Notes: generated by a model from the sequence alone, not told the origin. 32,058 bases of DNA from Methanosarcinales archaeon (GCA_003661105.1 QMVM01000001.1:1-32058); one strand, 5' to 3'; positions 1-7,580 are shown, counted from the first letter of the stretch. Program-made: numbers and translations.

Positions 1-1224
1 AAAATCCCGGTTCCCCTCGATCAGCCCTACCACCTCATCCGTGTCAAGCCCCTCGCAGACGTTATACTCCTCAATCCCGATGATCATGACGATCTTCCCG
101 TCACCTGCGATGCGTCTGACATGGTCGATCGCAGATTCCGCAGACGGTATATTCATGCCCGAGTTCGAGTTATCAACGACCGTCCTGCCATCGATCTCCA
201 CGATCTTCATTCTACCGCTTACTCCGCTGAAACCGTTGAGAAAAGACTCTATACAGTCCGGATCAGTGTTCATCGATATTGCAGCGGAGACCGCGGCAAG
301 AATTGCAGTTCTATACGAGAAGATATCATAGTCCTTGACTATAAACTCGATGCGCCGGTTCATCGCGGTAACGACGGCATGTGAATGGTCGATCTCCTCG
401 AAACGCACGTCCGCCCCAGCCCCTCCGGACCCGCCGTCCCCGAATGTGAGGATCTTTGCAGCCGGGTCAGTGGTTACACCGACATCGCGGTTTAAGATCA
501 GCGTTGATCCGGGTTTTGCACGCTCTACCATCTGCATCTTCGCGCTGGACGATAGTCCGGTCTTGTTTGCAATTAAGTAATCGCCTGCTAGCGTGGTGAT
601 GATGCCGATGTCTGCAAGTCCTGTGCCGCCGAGCGAGACCTCGAAGATGAAGATATCCGGTTCCACCCCCGGCTCGGCTTTGACCGATTCCACCGCCCTG
701 ATGATGCTTGCCGGCGCAATGCTCCACTTTGCGATCGTTCTTGCACTGCTGCCGCCACTACCAGCCCCACCTCCACCTCCACCATCCCAGTACTCAACAC
801 CTGCGCTGGTATGCGAGACGATTTTCTTACCAGAACATTCCGCTAACATTCCTGCAAGCAGCCGTACGGTGCTCGTCTTTGCGGTCGTGCCGGTCACCTC
901 GATTATGTGGTACCGCTCGAGACGCTGTTTTAGTATCTCGTGGACCGCGGCATGGTGCGTGATCACCGGTACCGGCACGTCCGCGGCGCGCGCATCGCGA
1001 AGTGTCCTGTACGCAGAATCGAGATGCACAGGCGCGACGATCAGATCGAAATCGCCGGCATCCGGTGGTTCTGCCATGACCGGGATGCCGGACGATTCGA
1101 GATCGCGGCGCGCTTCGTCGCTGACAGTACCATACACATCGACAGCGATGATCGCATCAGTCTCTGCGAGAGACTGTGCGATCAGATCGCCGCCATGCGT
1201 CAGATCGAGCACCGCGATATCCAT
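1..1224 (-). CDS. cfbE: Coenzyme F430 synthetase, Mur ligase family (C-terminus cut by window edge)
   Basis: The frame stays open from an ATG at 1224 to the left edge, giving 408 codons with no stop, so a short C-terminal piece is missing. Residues 111-118 (TGTTAKTS) form a Mur-ligase-type ATP-binding P-loop after an N-terminal segment starting MDIAVLDLTHGG. CfbE is known to close the last ring of coenzyme F430, the nickel tetrapyrrole of methyl-coenzyme M reductase, by an ATP-dependent acyl-phosphate route in the cytoplasm. It begins 2 nt after the stop of cfbA, so the two are surely co-transcribed, and both act in the same pathway. An odd feature is a glycine-rich insert at about residues 148-158 (six consecutive Gly), with a second Gly-rich loop later. 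A long plus-strand frame opposite (593-1474) is an antisense shadow. The assignment rests on the P-loop, N-terminal sequence and context. Confidence 0.85.
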   Translation of the reverse strand, partial: MDIAVLDLTHGGDLIAQSLAETDAIIAVDVYGTVSDEARRDLESSGIPVMAEPPDAGDFDLIVAPVHLDSAYRTLRDARAADVPVPVITHHAAVHEILKQRLERYHIIEVTGTTAKTSTVRLLAGMLAECSGKKIVSHTSAGVEYWDGGGGGGAGSGGSSARTIAKWSIAPASIIRAVESVKAEPGVEPDIFIFEVSLGGTGLADIGIITTLAGDYLIANKTGLSSSAKMQMVERAKPGSTLILNRDVGVTTDPAAKILTFGDGGSGGAGADVRFEEIDHSHAVVTAMNRRIEFIVKDYDIFSYRTAILAAVSAAISMNTDPDCIESFLNGFSGVSGRMKIVEIDGRTVVDNSNSGMNIPSAESAIDHVRRIAGDGKIVMIIGIEEYNVCEGLDTDEVVGLIEGNRDF

Positions 1225-1226
1225 AT

Positions 1227-1616
1227 TCAGCGTGAAAGCGCTTCTTCCGCCCTCTTATATGCAAGTTCCGCGATACACGCATCTGCGCCGAGTGGAGCGG
1301 CATAAACGATATCAACCGACTTCCCGTCGATCTCTGTCACCGCTCTCTTATCCTCATTCAGATTCAGTTCTTTCGGGATGTCCTCAAGCGTGTGGACGCC
1401 GTGTGCAAGGAAGATCGGGAGCGCAACGATTCGGTCAACGCCGGTTCCAGCGAAACTTTCCAGCCCCTGCTTAAGTGTCGGTTGGTCCATGTTCAAAAAC
1501 GCTGTCCGTACGACGACATCGCCCTGATCGGCGATCATCCCGGATAGCGTCTCAACGAGTTCCTTGTTATATGGAAGTGTGCTTCCGTGTCCGAGTACCA
1601 GTATACCTGTGTTCAT
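1227..1616 (-). CDS. cfbA: Sirohydrochlorin nickelochelatase (small CbiX type)
   Basis: A 129-residue protein of the short CbiX/CfbA class. Residue His10 in the LVLGHGS motif and His72/His75 in PIFLAHGVHT match the paired metal-binding histidines of this family. In methanogens the enzyme inserts Ni2+ into sirohydrochlorin, the first committed step to F430; the same fold can insert cobalt for cobamides. Immediate linkage to cfbE favours the nickel role. The start ATG at 1616-1614 is preceded by a strong AGGAGG ribosome site (1624-1629, minus strand). Length fits the family, which works as a homodimer. The stop is TGA, 2 nt before cfbE. Confidence 0.9.
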   Translation of the reverse strand: MNTGILVLGHGSTLPYNKELVETLSGMIADQGDVVVRTAFLNMDQPTLKQGLESFAGTGVDRIVALPIFLAHGVHTLEDIPKELNLNEDKRAVTEIDGKSVDIVYAAPLGADACIAELAYKRAEEALSR

Positions 1617-1702
1617 AGATTTGCCTCCTGTGTTACGTAGAATGTTGGATGGTAACTATCATTGTTAAACCCATCGACGCGCGATATGACCTGACCGCTG
1701 CA

Positions 1703-1710
1703 TTTATATA
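1703..1710 (+). promoter_or_regulatory. TATA box for the HExxH membrane protein
   Basis: TTTATATA lies about 55 nt before the ATG at 1765. Transcription would begin near 1730, after the earlier in-frame ATG at 1723, which supports 1765 as the real start. Confidence 0.6.
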
Positions 1711-1764
1711 CTAGAACGACAGATGTATAGTTGTCATTATCATTATGATAATGAGGTGGTTATC

Positions 1765-2262
1765 ATGGCATGGACAAAAACAGAAAATGTATGGGAAGAT
1801 CTGGATGAGGTGCTCTGCGGCGCAGTGTGCCTCATCTTTGGGTGGGGTTCAGCCACGCTTGGTCACGAATGCTTTCACTTATTGGTTGCACGAACGCTAG
1901 GACTTACAGCAACGCTTGGCGAGGTTACCCTCACCACAGGATCGGTGTTCGTACAGGGGGATATGACATCGATCGAGACGATGCTCGTGGCGGTCGCGGG
2001 CAGTCTCGGGTTGGTCATAGCCGGGGTGCTACTGATCTACTCGTTTGAAAACAAGATGATACGCATGATCGGCGCGGTTTTCCTGTGCAGGGCATGGATC
2101 GATGCCCTTCCGCTCTGCGACCTTGATGGCGGAATCTTTATGCAGTCCGCGTGTACTGCTCTTGGAACTGCGGGATTGCTTGCAGCATGGCTCTTCGTTA
2201 TCCTCGAGATTCTTGTAAGCGGCGGTGCAATCGCACACGTGATCAAGAGTGGGTCTATTTAA
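1765..2262 (+). CDS. Small membrane protein with HExxH motif, M50-like
   Basis: A 165-residue hydrophobic protein starting MAWTKTENVW, chosen because GAGGTGG precedes it and because the TATA box places the 5' end downstream of the earlier ATG at 1723. It has the zinc-protease signature HECFH (LGHECFHLL) at about residues 36-40, and further on DLDGG within PLCDLDGGIF, which resembles the aspartate-containing third-ligand motif of M50 site-2 proteases. Three or four membrane segments are visible (around the HExxH, AVAGSLGLVIAGVLLIY, and the C-terminal GLLAAWLFVILEIL). It is about half the size of a typical M50 protease. It could be a minimal intramembrane protease or a non-proteolytic relative. 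It is divergent from cfbA and stands alone. The function is unknown; the metal site is an inference from motifs. Confidence 0.7.
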   Translation: MAWTKTENVWEDLDEVLCGAVCLIFGWGSATLGHECFHLLVARTLGLTATLGEVTLTTGSVFVQGDMTSIETMLVAVAGSLGLVIAGVLLIYSFENKMIRMIGAVFLCRAWIDALPLCDLDGGIFMQSACTALGTAGLLAAWLFVILEILVSGGAIAHVIKSGSI

Positions 2263-2411
2263 CGCTCCTTTGTGTTATACGTTAGCACAGTGTCGGGTGT
2301 GCCTTCTCCGGCACATCTGGCATCTGTGACGACTTTTTTAGATACTGGTGCTTTTGTTTTTTACCACTCTGACGGATCAATGGAAGAGTGAAGAACGTTT
2401 AATATCAGGGG

Positions 2412-2419
2412 TTTATAAA
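2412..2419 (+). promoter_or_regulatory. TATA box for the lipoprotein hydrolase
   Basis: TTTATAAA lies 37-44 nt upstream of ATG 2456, so the transcript would start near 2440. This rules out the upstream in-frame ATG at 2348 as the start. A T-rich run at 2333-2338 may terminate the preceding gene. Confidence 0.6.
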
Positions 2420-2455
2420 CGTAATTTGAAATTTCATTTATGGTGGTATGCAAAC

Positions 2456-3373
2456 ATGAAACAATCATTTGCCCGCGGGATTATCCTCCTGATCATTACA
2501 GTCTCTCTCATGCTCACACTCAGTCTCACAGGGTGCATCACAAAGCAGGAGCCGGAGTGGGACGTGACCAACGACGGGTTGTTGAGGTACCGGATGCCCG
2601 CGCTGGATCCGGGTACAGAGCCCGTGCGAGAACTGCTCGAAAAAACGGATAATTACACACTCTGCGAGGTTGTTTACAAGAGCAGAGGGGCAGATATCGA
2701 AGGACTCATCCGGATACCAGAGAATAGTTTCGGAAGACAAGTTCCCGGAATCGTGCTGCTCCCTGGTGCAACCGTGACAAAGGAGGGTGAACAGGGGCTT
2801 GCCAGATACCTCTGCGATATCGGGTATGCAAGCATCGCTATCGACCAGCGCAATCTCGGCGGCATCAACATGGAAGGTGATCTCCGGATGTTTCTAAACG
2901 GAGAGGAGCCCGTGCAGCACAAGATGGTATATGATGCCCTCTCAGCAGCAGAGGTGCTGCGGCGGCAGCCAGAGATCGATCCTGACCGGATTCTATATCT
3001 CGGCGAGAGCAACGGCGGCAGATTTGCGATCGCCGGATGCGCTCTTGACAAGAGAGCGCGGGGTGTTGTTGCGATCAGTACGTGTGGTTACGGGATCGAT
3101 GCGCTGGTTGCTTCAGGGCAAATGATGGACCCTGATGTGGTCCGGTTTTATCGATCGGTTGATCCTGACACGTACCCGGATGAGATCAGCCCGAGAACGT
3201 TTGTGATGATCCATTCTTCAAACGATCCGGTCATCCCATATAGTAGCGCACAGCAGACCTACATAAAAATCGGTGAACCGAAATCGCTGCATGTGATCGA
3301 GGCTGAGGGGCACGGGTACAACGCCGCGATGAATCCTTTTTTGGAGGCGGAACTTGCGAGGATCTTCTCTTAG
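2456..3373 (+). CDS. Secreted lipoprotein alpha/beta hydrolase (dienelactone hydrolase/S9-like)
   Basis: A 305-residue protein beginning MKQSFARG with a hydrophobic signal segment ending LSLTGC, a lipobox-like site, so it is probably exported and lipid-anchored. The hydrolase core carries the nucleophile elbow GESNGG (serine about residue 184), a later acid in SSNDPVIP and the histidine in EGHGYN, in the usual Ser-Asp-His order. The region LLPGATVTKEG before them fits an oxyanion loop. The substrate cannot be told; such enzymes act on esters, lactones or peptides. The start is set by the TATA box at 2412. The stop is TAG, one of very few TAG stops in this window, but the C-terminus (AELARIFS) looks natural for the fold. 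The gene stands alone, just left of the rearranged block. Confidence 0.8.
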   Translation: MKQSFARGIILLIITVSLMLTLSLTGCITKQEPEWDVTNDGLLRYRMPALDPGTEPVRELLEKTDNYTLCEVVYKSRGADIEGLIRIPENSFGRQVPGIVLLPGATVTKEGEQGLARYLCDIGYASIAIDQRNLGGINMEGDLRMFLNGEEPVQHKMVYDALSAAEVLRRQPEIDPDRILYLGESNGGRFAIAGCALDKRARGVVAISTCGYGIDALVASGQMMDPDVVRFYRSVDPDTYPDEISPRTFVMIHSSNDPVIPYSSAQQTYIKIGEPKSLHVIEAEGHGYNAAMNPFLEAELARIFS

Positions 3374-3408
3374 TCTTCTCTTAACACCCATATATAGTGA
3401 GAAATCGC

Positions 3409-3495
3409 TCACGCCAGAGCCATCCGGATCGCACCAGCCACGATGCCGCCGATAGCGGTTGATATCATGTTCACGCCGTTATTTGAGAGGATGCC
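3409..3495 (-). repeat. 87-bp partial duplicate of the DUF92 gene 3' end (left copy)
   Basis: This segment matches 5655-5741 in the same orientation with 80 of 87 identical bases by my count. It encodes the last 28-29 residues of the DUF92 protein (GILSNNGVN...IVAGAI.MALA) including its stop. The copy ends at 3495, where the coding sequence of the truncated peptidase begins on the other strand, so this is a recombination joint. It is not a functional gene by itself. Confidence 0.9.
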
Positions 3496-4578
3496 GAAAC
3501 AGTTGCACCATTCTATGTGCAATACATTCCGACATTCATAGATACCTACTCGGAATGGCAGGAAGCAACTGTGAAACAATCCACGGTTTACCACGATCTC
3601 GATTGTGAAAAGTCGGCTTATGTCTTCGACGTAATTGAAAACGGACAGTACGCAGGCTACATCATTGTTTCAGCAACGAGGGATAACTACCCAATTCTTG
3701 AGTTTTCGACAGGTAGAACGACTGACGTAATAACAGAACTCACAACAGGTTCTGACACGCTGGCACAGGAACGTGCCGATGAGAGGAGATTGACCGCTGG
3801 AGAATCAGAACCGCTCTATCTTGGCGCAACGTTCTATTGTGTAGAGTACTCTCTGATTAATGATAGAGGCGAGGTCGTAGATCATGTAGTGGTGGATATG
3901 ACAGTGCCAGCAATCGTTGATCTTGACGCATCACAGGTTGAGGTGCCGATAGGTGAGAATGACTTACTGGAACAAGAGCGGATGAAAAAGCAGGAGGCGA
4001 ATGCACTTTGGGATTCTCTCGAAGAGAAGATGAAAACAACTTCTCCGGAAGGTCCAGCATTGTCACGTGGATTGGGACATATCTCTAACTATCCATAGTA
4101 TCATGGATGCTCTCCAACCGCAGCCGGAATGGTTCTTGGGTACTGGGATAGTCATGGTTATCCGAATTTCCCCATTGGGCCCGACGGAGAAACATTGATA
4201 GGTGAGCTGGCTGATGCGATGGGAACTAATTGGCCAGGAAATGGAGAAACTTGGCCATGGGGCATTGACGATGGTATAGAAGAAGTCTGTGAAAACCACG
4301 GATACAGCAACTTCGATGCAAGCAATGACTACTGGATGACATGGAACGAAGTAAAAGATAAGGTTGATGCAAACAAACCGTTTGTGATGAGCATGCTACA
4401 TGGTGGCACAGGCAGCGGGCAGTCCCAACCGTACGGCGACCACAGTGTTGCCTGTGTTGAATACAGCGATTACGACGAAGATTATGTATTCATACACGAT
4501 ACACGGGACGAAGATGAACATCATTACATGGCGTATGGCAACTGGTGGGCAGCAATGGCAACATGGGTGAGACCTTAA
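3496..4578 (+). pseudogene. C39-like cysteine peptidase, 5'-truncated and with in-frame TAG
   Basis: One continuous frame runs from the repeat joint at about 3496 to TAA at 4578, interrupted only by TAG at 4096-4098. The first part (FYVQYIPTFIDTYSEW... to ISNYP) is a secreted-protein pro-region with the typical segment YAGYIIVSATRDNYPILEFS. Directly after the TAG comes YHGCSPTAAGMVLGYW, the catalytic cysteine motif of Peptidase_C39-like enzymes, followed by the histidine in YGDHSVACVEY and the acid in FIHDTRDED. All three catalytic residues are therefore present. No signal peptide or native promoter remains, because the 5' end is fused to the antisense DUF92 tail fragment. Truncation plus stop argues for a pseudogene; TAG read-through (for example as pyrrolysine) would restore the catalytic domain but not the missing signal peptide. 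A T-rich run at 4586-4598 probably terminates it. Confidence 0.8.
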
Positions 4579-4591
4579 TCATCCATTTTTT

Positions 4592-4605
4592 ATTTTTTTA
4601 TAAAA
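4592..4605 (+). promoter_or_regulatory. T-rich terminator/TATA-like box between peptidase relic and membrane-anchored protein
   Basis: The run TTTTTTTATAAAAT can serve both as the oligo-T terminator of the upstream frame and as the TATA box of the next gene. Transcription would begin near 4625, so the next mRNA would be leaderless or nearly so. Confidence 0.45.
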
Positions 4606-4619
4606 TTGATAGGAAAAGA

Positions 4620-5375
4620 ATGTTTAAAAGTAAAATGAGTAAAATAGCTGCGATACTGGCATTGTTTATGGTTGCCGGACTGTGCGTGGGGTTTATTATT
4701 CTTCCTTTTGTTTCTCTCACCGGGTATCCTCCTGCCGATTGCATGCAGGTGTGGTATCTTCCGTCTCCGGATTATGTCAGCGCAGACTTTAATGTGAGTG
4801 CTGTGGAAGCGATCTTAGATGATCTGGCTGCAAACAGAACTTGCATAAATGAGACAATTCTCGCAGAACACATACCATTGGAGGGCGTGGCAGTGAATGA
4901 GACTTTCGCAGGATATTTCTCATTGATCTGCGAGAGGAAGGCGGGGGTATCACCCTCATTCTTCCCGGTGCTTTCGCAGTACTGCGGGTATGCAAACTAC
5001 TCACGAACAGGCTCGGATGACCAATATCTGGCGGGTGAATGGTACTTTGATGGTATCAAAGAGTTCTTACAAGCGGAGAAGGAACTGTGCCGATATTTAG
5101 AAGAACACGGACGAGTTTCAACTGTGGAGTTGAATATAAGCAAAGGATCGAGATATTCACCAAAAAGTTTCGATGCCACCAAATACGAATGTGAAACTAC
5201 ATCAGGATATTTTCTGATCTACAAGAATACATTCGGACGCGAGGGTGATTATTTCATCGTTTACTACGGAACAGTGGGATCGGTTGACCTTTCGAACCAG
5301 ACACCGTTTCTGAAAGCTCTGATAGCAGACCGTTATCCCACTGGATCCGGGATTGTTGGGCATTTAAAGTCGTGA
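4620..5375 (+). CDS. Membrane-anchored extracellular protein rich in N-glycosylation sites
   Basis: About 251 residues. An N-terminal hydrophobic anchor (IAAILALFMVAGLCVGFIILPFV) is followed by an extracellular domain with seven N-X-S/T sequons (NVS, NRT, NET, NET, NYS, NIS, NQT) and several cysteines. The density of sequons fits a surface glycoprotein of an archaeon. I do not recognise a family. The start is uncertain between ATG 4620 and ATG 4635; the TATA-like box at about 4600 favours a leaderless start at one of these rather than the earlier ATG at 4545. It follows the broken peptidase and lies inside the segment bounded by the 87-bp direct repeats, so the two genes may have arrived together. 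It ends in TGA, then an inverted repeat TGATTC/GAATCA (5373-5391) that could act as a weak terminator. Confidence 0.7.
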   Translation: MFKSKMSKIAAILALFMVAGLCVGFIILPFVSLTGYPPADCMQVWYLPSPDYVSADFNVSAVEAILDDLAANRTCINETILAEHIPLEGVAVNETFAGYFSLICERKAGVSPSFFPVLSQYCGYANYSRTGSDDQYLAGEWYFDGIKEFLQAEKELCRYLEEHGRVSTVELNISKGSRYSPKSFDATKYECETTSGYFLIYKNTFGREGDYFIVYYGTVGSVDLSNQTPFLKALIADRYPTGSGIVGHLKS

Positions 5376-5654
5376 TTCAAAAAGGGAATCAGCCTCGAGG
5401 CATTTTTCATCTCCATCTGAAACCAAGGTTGTTCGGTTTTGACCGGACGATACCGATTGGGTTTATAAACTATGTTTAATTGGCTACTCATGTTTTGGAG
5501 ATCAATCAACTTTCGCATTAAGTGGAACTGTTGACTTGGTGACGTTGAGCTGATATGACGAAACACTTCCCACCAACTCGAAAAAACACCACCCACGTTA
5601 TGCATCATTCTCAAGACCTGGTGTAGCGACTTCACCGGAAAACCGACACCATCG
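5376..5654 (+). other. Intergenic stretch next to the DUF92 gene; no recognised gene
   Basis: About 280 bases with no gene I can support. A 100-codon minus-strand frame (5333-5635, GTG start) overlaps the 3' end of the upstream gene; its protein has Trp- and His-rich stretches such as FSSWWEVFRHISS, which might be a scrap of a transposase, but I cannot place it. An isolated TATA-like GTTTATAAAC sits at 5461-5470 without an obvious gene behind it on either strand. Confidence 0.35.
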
Positions 5655-5741
5655 TCACGCCAGAGCCATCCAGATCGCGCCGGCCACGATGCCGCCGATA
5701 GCGGTTGAGACCGCGTTCACGCCGTTATTTGAGAGGATGCC
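5655..5741 (-). repeat. 87-bp direct repeat, right copy (3' end of intact DUF92 gene)
   Basis: This is the source-like copy of the repeat at 3409-3495, in the same orientation and with 7 mismatches. It is the natural 3' end of the DUF92 gene, so the left copy is likely the derived one. The two copies bracket about 2.16 kb holding the peptidase relic and the sequon-rich protein. Confidence 0.9.
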
Positions 5742-7082
5742 TCGCTGCTGCAGGGTTGCGCCGAGAAGACTGTCGATGTTCGTGCCGAGAAATCCGCTTA
5801 AGGTAACGATCGATATCCCGAGGATGCATGCGGAGTCCGTCCCGATCACGCCAAATAGAAGCGCGAGAAGCGCGATCGCAAGAGACCCAAACAACGCAGC
5901 AGCCTCGCCGAGTGAAGATACGCCCCCATCGACGCCGGGGTCAACTTTTTTTAAGGTGGTGATCATGCGAGGGCTTCCCTCGTACGTAGTCCCGATCTCG
6001 CTTGCAAGTGTGTCACCAGTTGCTGTTGCAACCGAGCCAAGGTACACGTAAAGGATTATGTTCGCTGCCTCCGGAAATATCGGATAGCAGATGCTTGCAG
6101 CGATCGCAACGATGCTGTTGCTGAAGACATTCTTGTACCCCCTCGCGCCTCCTTTTCCTTGCGCAATCCCGAGCGACTGCTTATACTTATATTTGTACTT
6201 TGTAAATCCGCCTCCGAGCAAATAAAATGCCAGGAGAAGCAGGAACCACCAGACATCCGTGAATGCGATGATCAGAACTCCGACAAGGGTTGCGCTGAGC
6301 AGTCCTGATATGTCAGCAATCCCTGCCCTGTATGCCAGATACCCAAGTATCAGTGCGAAAGCAAGCGCAAGCACCATCGATACGTACGAGACTGAATATC
6401 CGAAACTGAAGAAGAGCCACATCGCCATCGCAGAGCCGATCGGAACTGTGATGTTGTCATGAATCCTTGTCGAGATGCATTCGAGAAGCGCGCCTGTTAC
6501 GGCTCCTATGACCGAGATAAAGAAGATCAGCTGGAACGGGACCGAAAATGATGTGGGCTCTGTCCAGTGCAGGATCCAGCATCCGATCAGGAATGAAAAG
6601 ACGGTTCCTGTGAAGAGAAGCGTTAAACTGACCTTGATAGACTCAGGTTTTGTTCTTCCCTCAGAGTACCCGCGTTCGGGGTACTTGATGTTACCGAGTG
6701 CTTCATACCTTGCCTGATTGGCAACACGCAGGATCGTCGCGATGCCGTCGCCGAAGGTGGTGATCGCTATTGCACCTCCGATGATGAAGACCGGAAACTC
6801 GTACTCGGTGAATGTGAGTATCCCTGCGATCAGAAGCAGGAGCAACATGCTCCCACTAAGGAAGATCGCGCCCAAGGGTCTTTTGATGGCTACACCGGAC
6901 CCGCGATACGACAGGATTCCAAAGAGTCCACCTGACCGCGGCAGTAACAGGACAAAGAGAAATAAGAGAAGCGATAGCAATACGAGATACTGCAGAGGCA
7001 GGAACGGAAACGCAAGGACAATCATTCCGATCAGGATATGGATCGTCTGTCTCTTATACTCACGCTTGATGTCTATCTGCAT
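5655..7082 (-). CDS. DUF92 (TIGR00297) membrane protein fused to a dolichol/phytol-kinase-like N-terminus
   Basis: A 475-residue integral membrane protein with many hydrophobic segments. The C-terminal half (from about LGYLAYRAGIADISGLLSATLVG) is DUF92, with conserved blocks GSVATATGDTLASEIG, VDPGVDGGVSSLGEAAALFG and NNGVNAVSTAIGG. The N-terminal half (KREYKRQTIHILIGM, then ITTFGDGIATILR and GRTKPESIKVSLT) resembles the SEC59/VTE5 CTP-dependent polyprenol kinase family. In plants, VTE5 phosphorylates phytol and VTE6, a DUF92 protein, phosphorylates phytyl phosphate, so the fusion might carry out two-step salvage of an isoprenoid alcohol for archaeal lipids; that is inference. The ATG at 7082 is chosen because AGGTGA lies 5 nt before it; a GTG at 7091 is the alternative. 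Its 3' end is duplicated at 3409-3495. Confidence 0.8.
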   Translation of the reverse strand: MQIDIKREYKRQTIHILIGMIVLAFPFLPLQYLVLLSLLLFLFVLLLPRSGGLFGILSYRGSGVAIKRPLGAIFLSGSMLLLLLIAGILTFTEYEFPVFIIGGAIAITTFGDGIATILRVANQARYEALGNIKYPERGYSEGRTKPESIKVSLTLLFTGTVFSFLIGCWILHWTEPTSFSVPFQLIFFISVIGAVTGALLECISTRIHDNITVPIGSAMAMWLFFSFGYSVSYVSMVLALAFALILGYLAYRAGIADISGLLSATLVGVLIIAFTDVWWFLLLLAFYLLGGGFTKYKYKYKQSLGIAQGKGGARGYKNVFSNSIVAIAASICYPIFPEAANIILYVYLGSVATATGDTLASEIGTTYEGSPRMITTLKKVDPGVDGGVSSLGEAAALFGSLAIALLALLFGVIGTDSACILGISIVTLSGFLGTNIDSLLGATLQQRGILSNNGVNAVSTAIGGIVAGAIWMALA

Positions 7083-7181
7083 TGCAGTCACCTGTTGGGT
7101 GTGTTCTGTTGTACTTGCTCAATTAAGTTGTGGTCACTCTTCCACCCTGGGATCGTGGATTTCTTTCACATTTGCAAAGGA

Positions 7182-7383
7182 TCATCTGTAGATTCCAGTG
7201 CTTTCCATTGCCACCGATGGGGCGTCGTTCTCTTTAAGCCAGTTTCGCAATTCAAGCAGTCCATTGTGATCTGTTGAGAATCTCTTGATTATCGGCTCTT
7301 CCACGCCACTGATCATGATTGCAGCGAAGACATAAGAGTTTGTGGACGTCGATGCCACAAACTTTATTTATCTTTTGATCCAT
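7182..7383 (-). pseudogene. IS110-family transposase, N-terminal relic with frameshift
   Basis: From an ATG at 7383 the minus strand reads MDQKINKVCGIDVHK, the start of the DEDD (RuvC-like) domain of IS110 transposases. After this, a one-base shift is needed to continue as SYVFAAIMISGVEEPIIKRF, then GLLELRNWLKEN and VAMESTGIY, all hallmark IS110 blocks. A TGA at 7182-7184 follows directly and the remaining ~75% of the transposase, including the C-terminal serine domain, is absent. It is a dead fragment lying just upstream of the DUF92 gene. Confidence 0.8.
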
Positions 7384-7580
7384 TATGATACCTCTGGTAA
7401 TCGCTTGAAAGCCCGCTATCCGATGAAATTCAAAATTTCAGCTTGGCACTCGTGGTTTAGACCACAACAGCATTAATCTGTGGCTAAAACAGTATTTTTA
7501 GATTGACGATTCCCCATTATGGCAGTTGTGGTTGCATAAGACAATCCGACGTTCCCAGAAACTAATAAAAAGACTCTTCA
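7384..7580. other. Intergenic region with a hairpin and a shared 17-mer
   Basis: No gene seen. A perfect hairpin GTGGT/ACCAC with loop TTAG lies at 7452-7465. At 7473-7489 the minus strand reads TTTTAGCCACAGATTAA, identical to 30560-30576 on the plus strand beside the group II intron. This is probably dispersed non-coding repeat or IS debris. Confidence 0.5.

Noticed and set aside
593..1474. 293-codon plus-strand frame
   Set aside because: Antisense to the clearly conserved cfbE/cfbA; its protein is low-complexity (Ser/Pro/Arg-rich) with no recognisable family.
3409..3594. 61-codon minus-strand frame ending in DUF92-like residues
   Set aside because: Only the last half matches DUF92; the first part is antisense peptidase sequence, so it is a chance fusion across the repeat joint and not a gene.
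5333..5635. 100-codon minus-strand frame, possible transposase scrap
   Set aside because: GTG start, overlap with the 3' end of the upstream gene and no recognised motif; mentioned only in the intergenic entry.
6718..7191. 157-codon plus-strand frame opposite the DUF92 gene
   Set aside because: Shadow of a membrane protein gene; composition is the mirror of hydrophobic codons.
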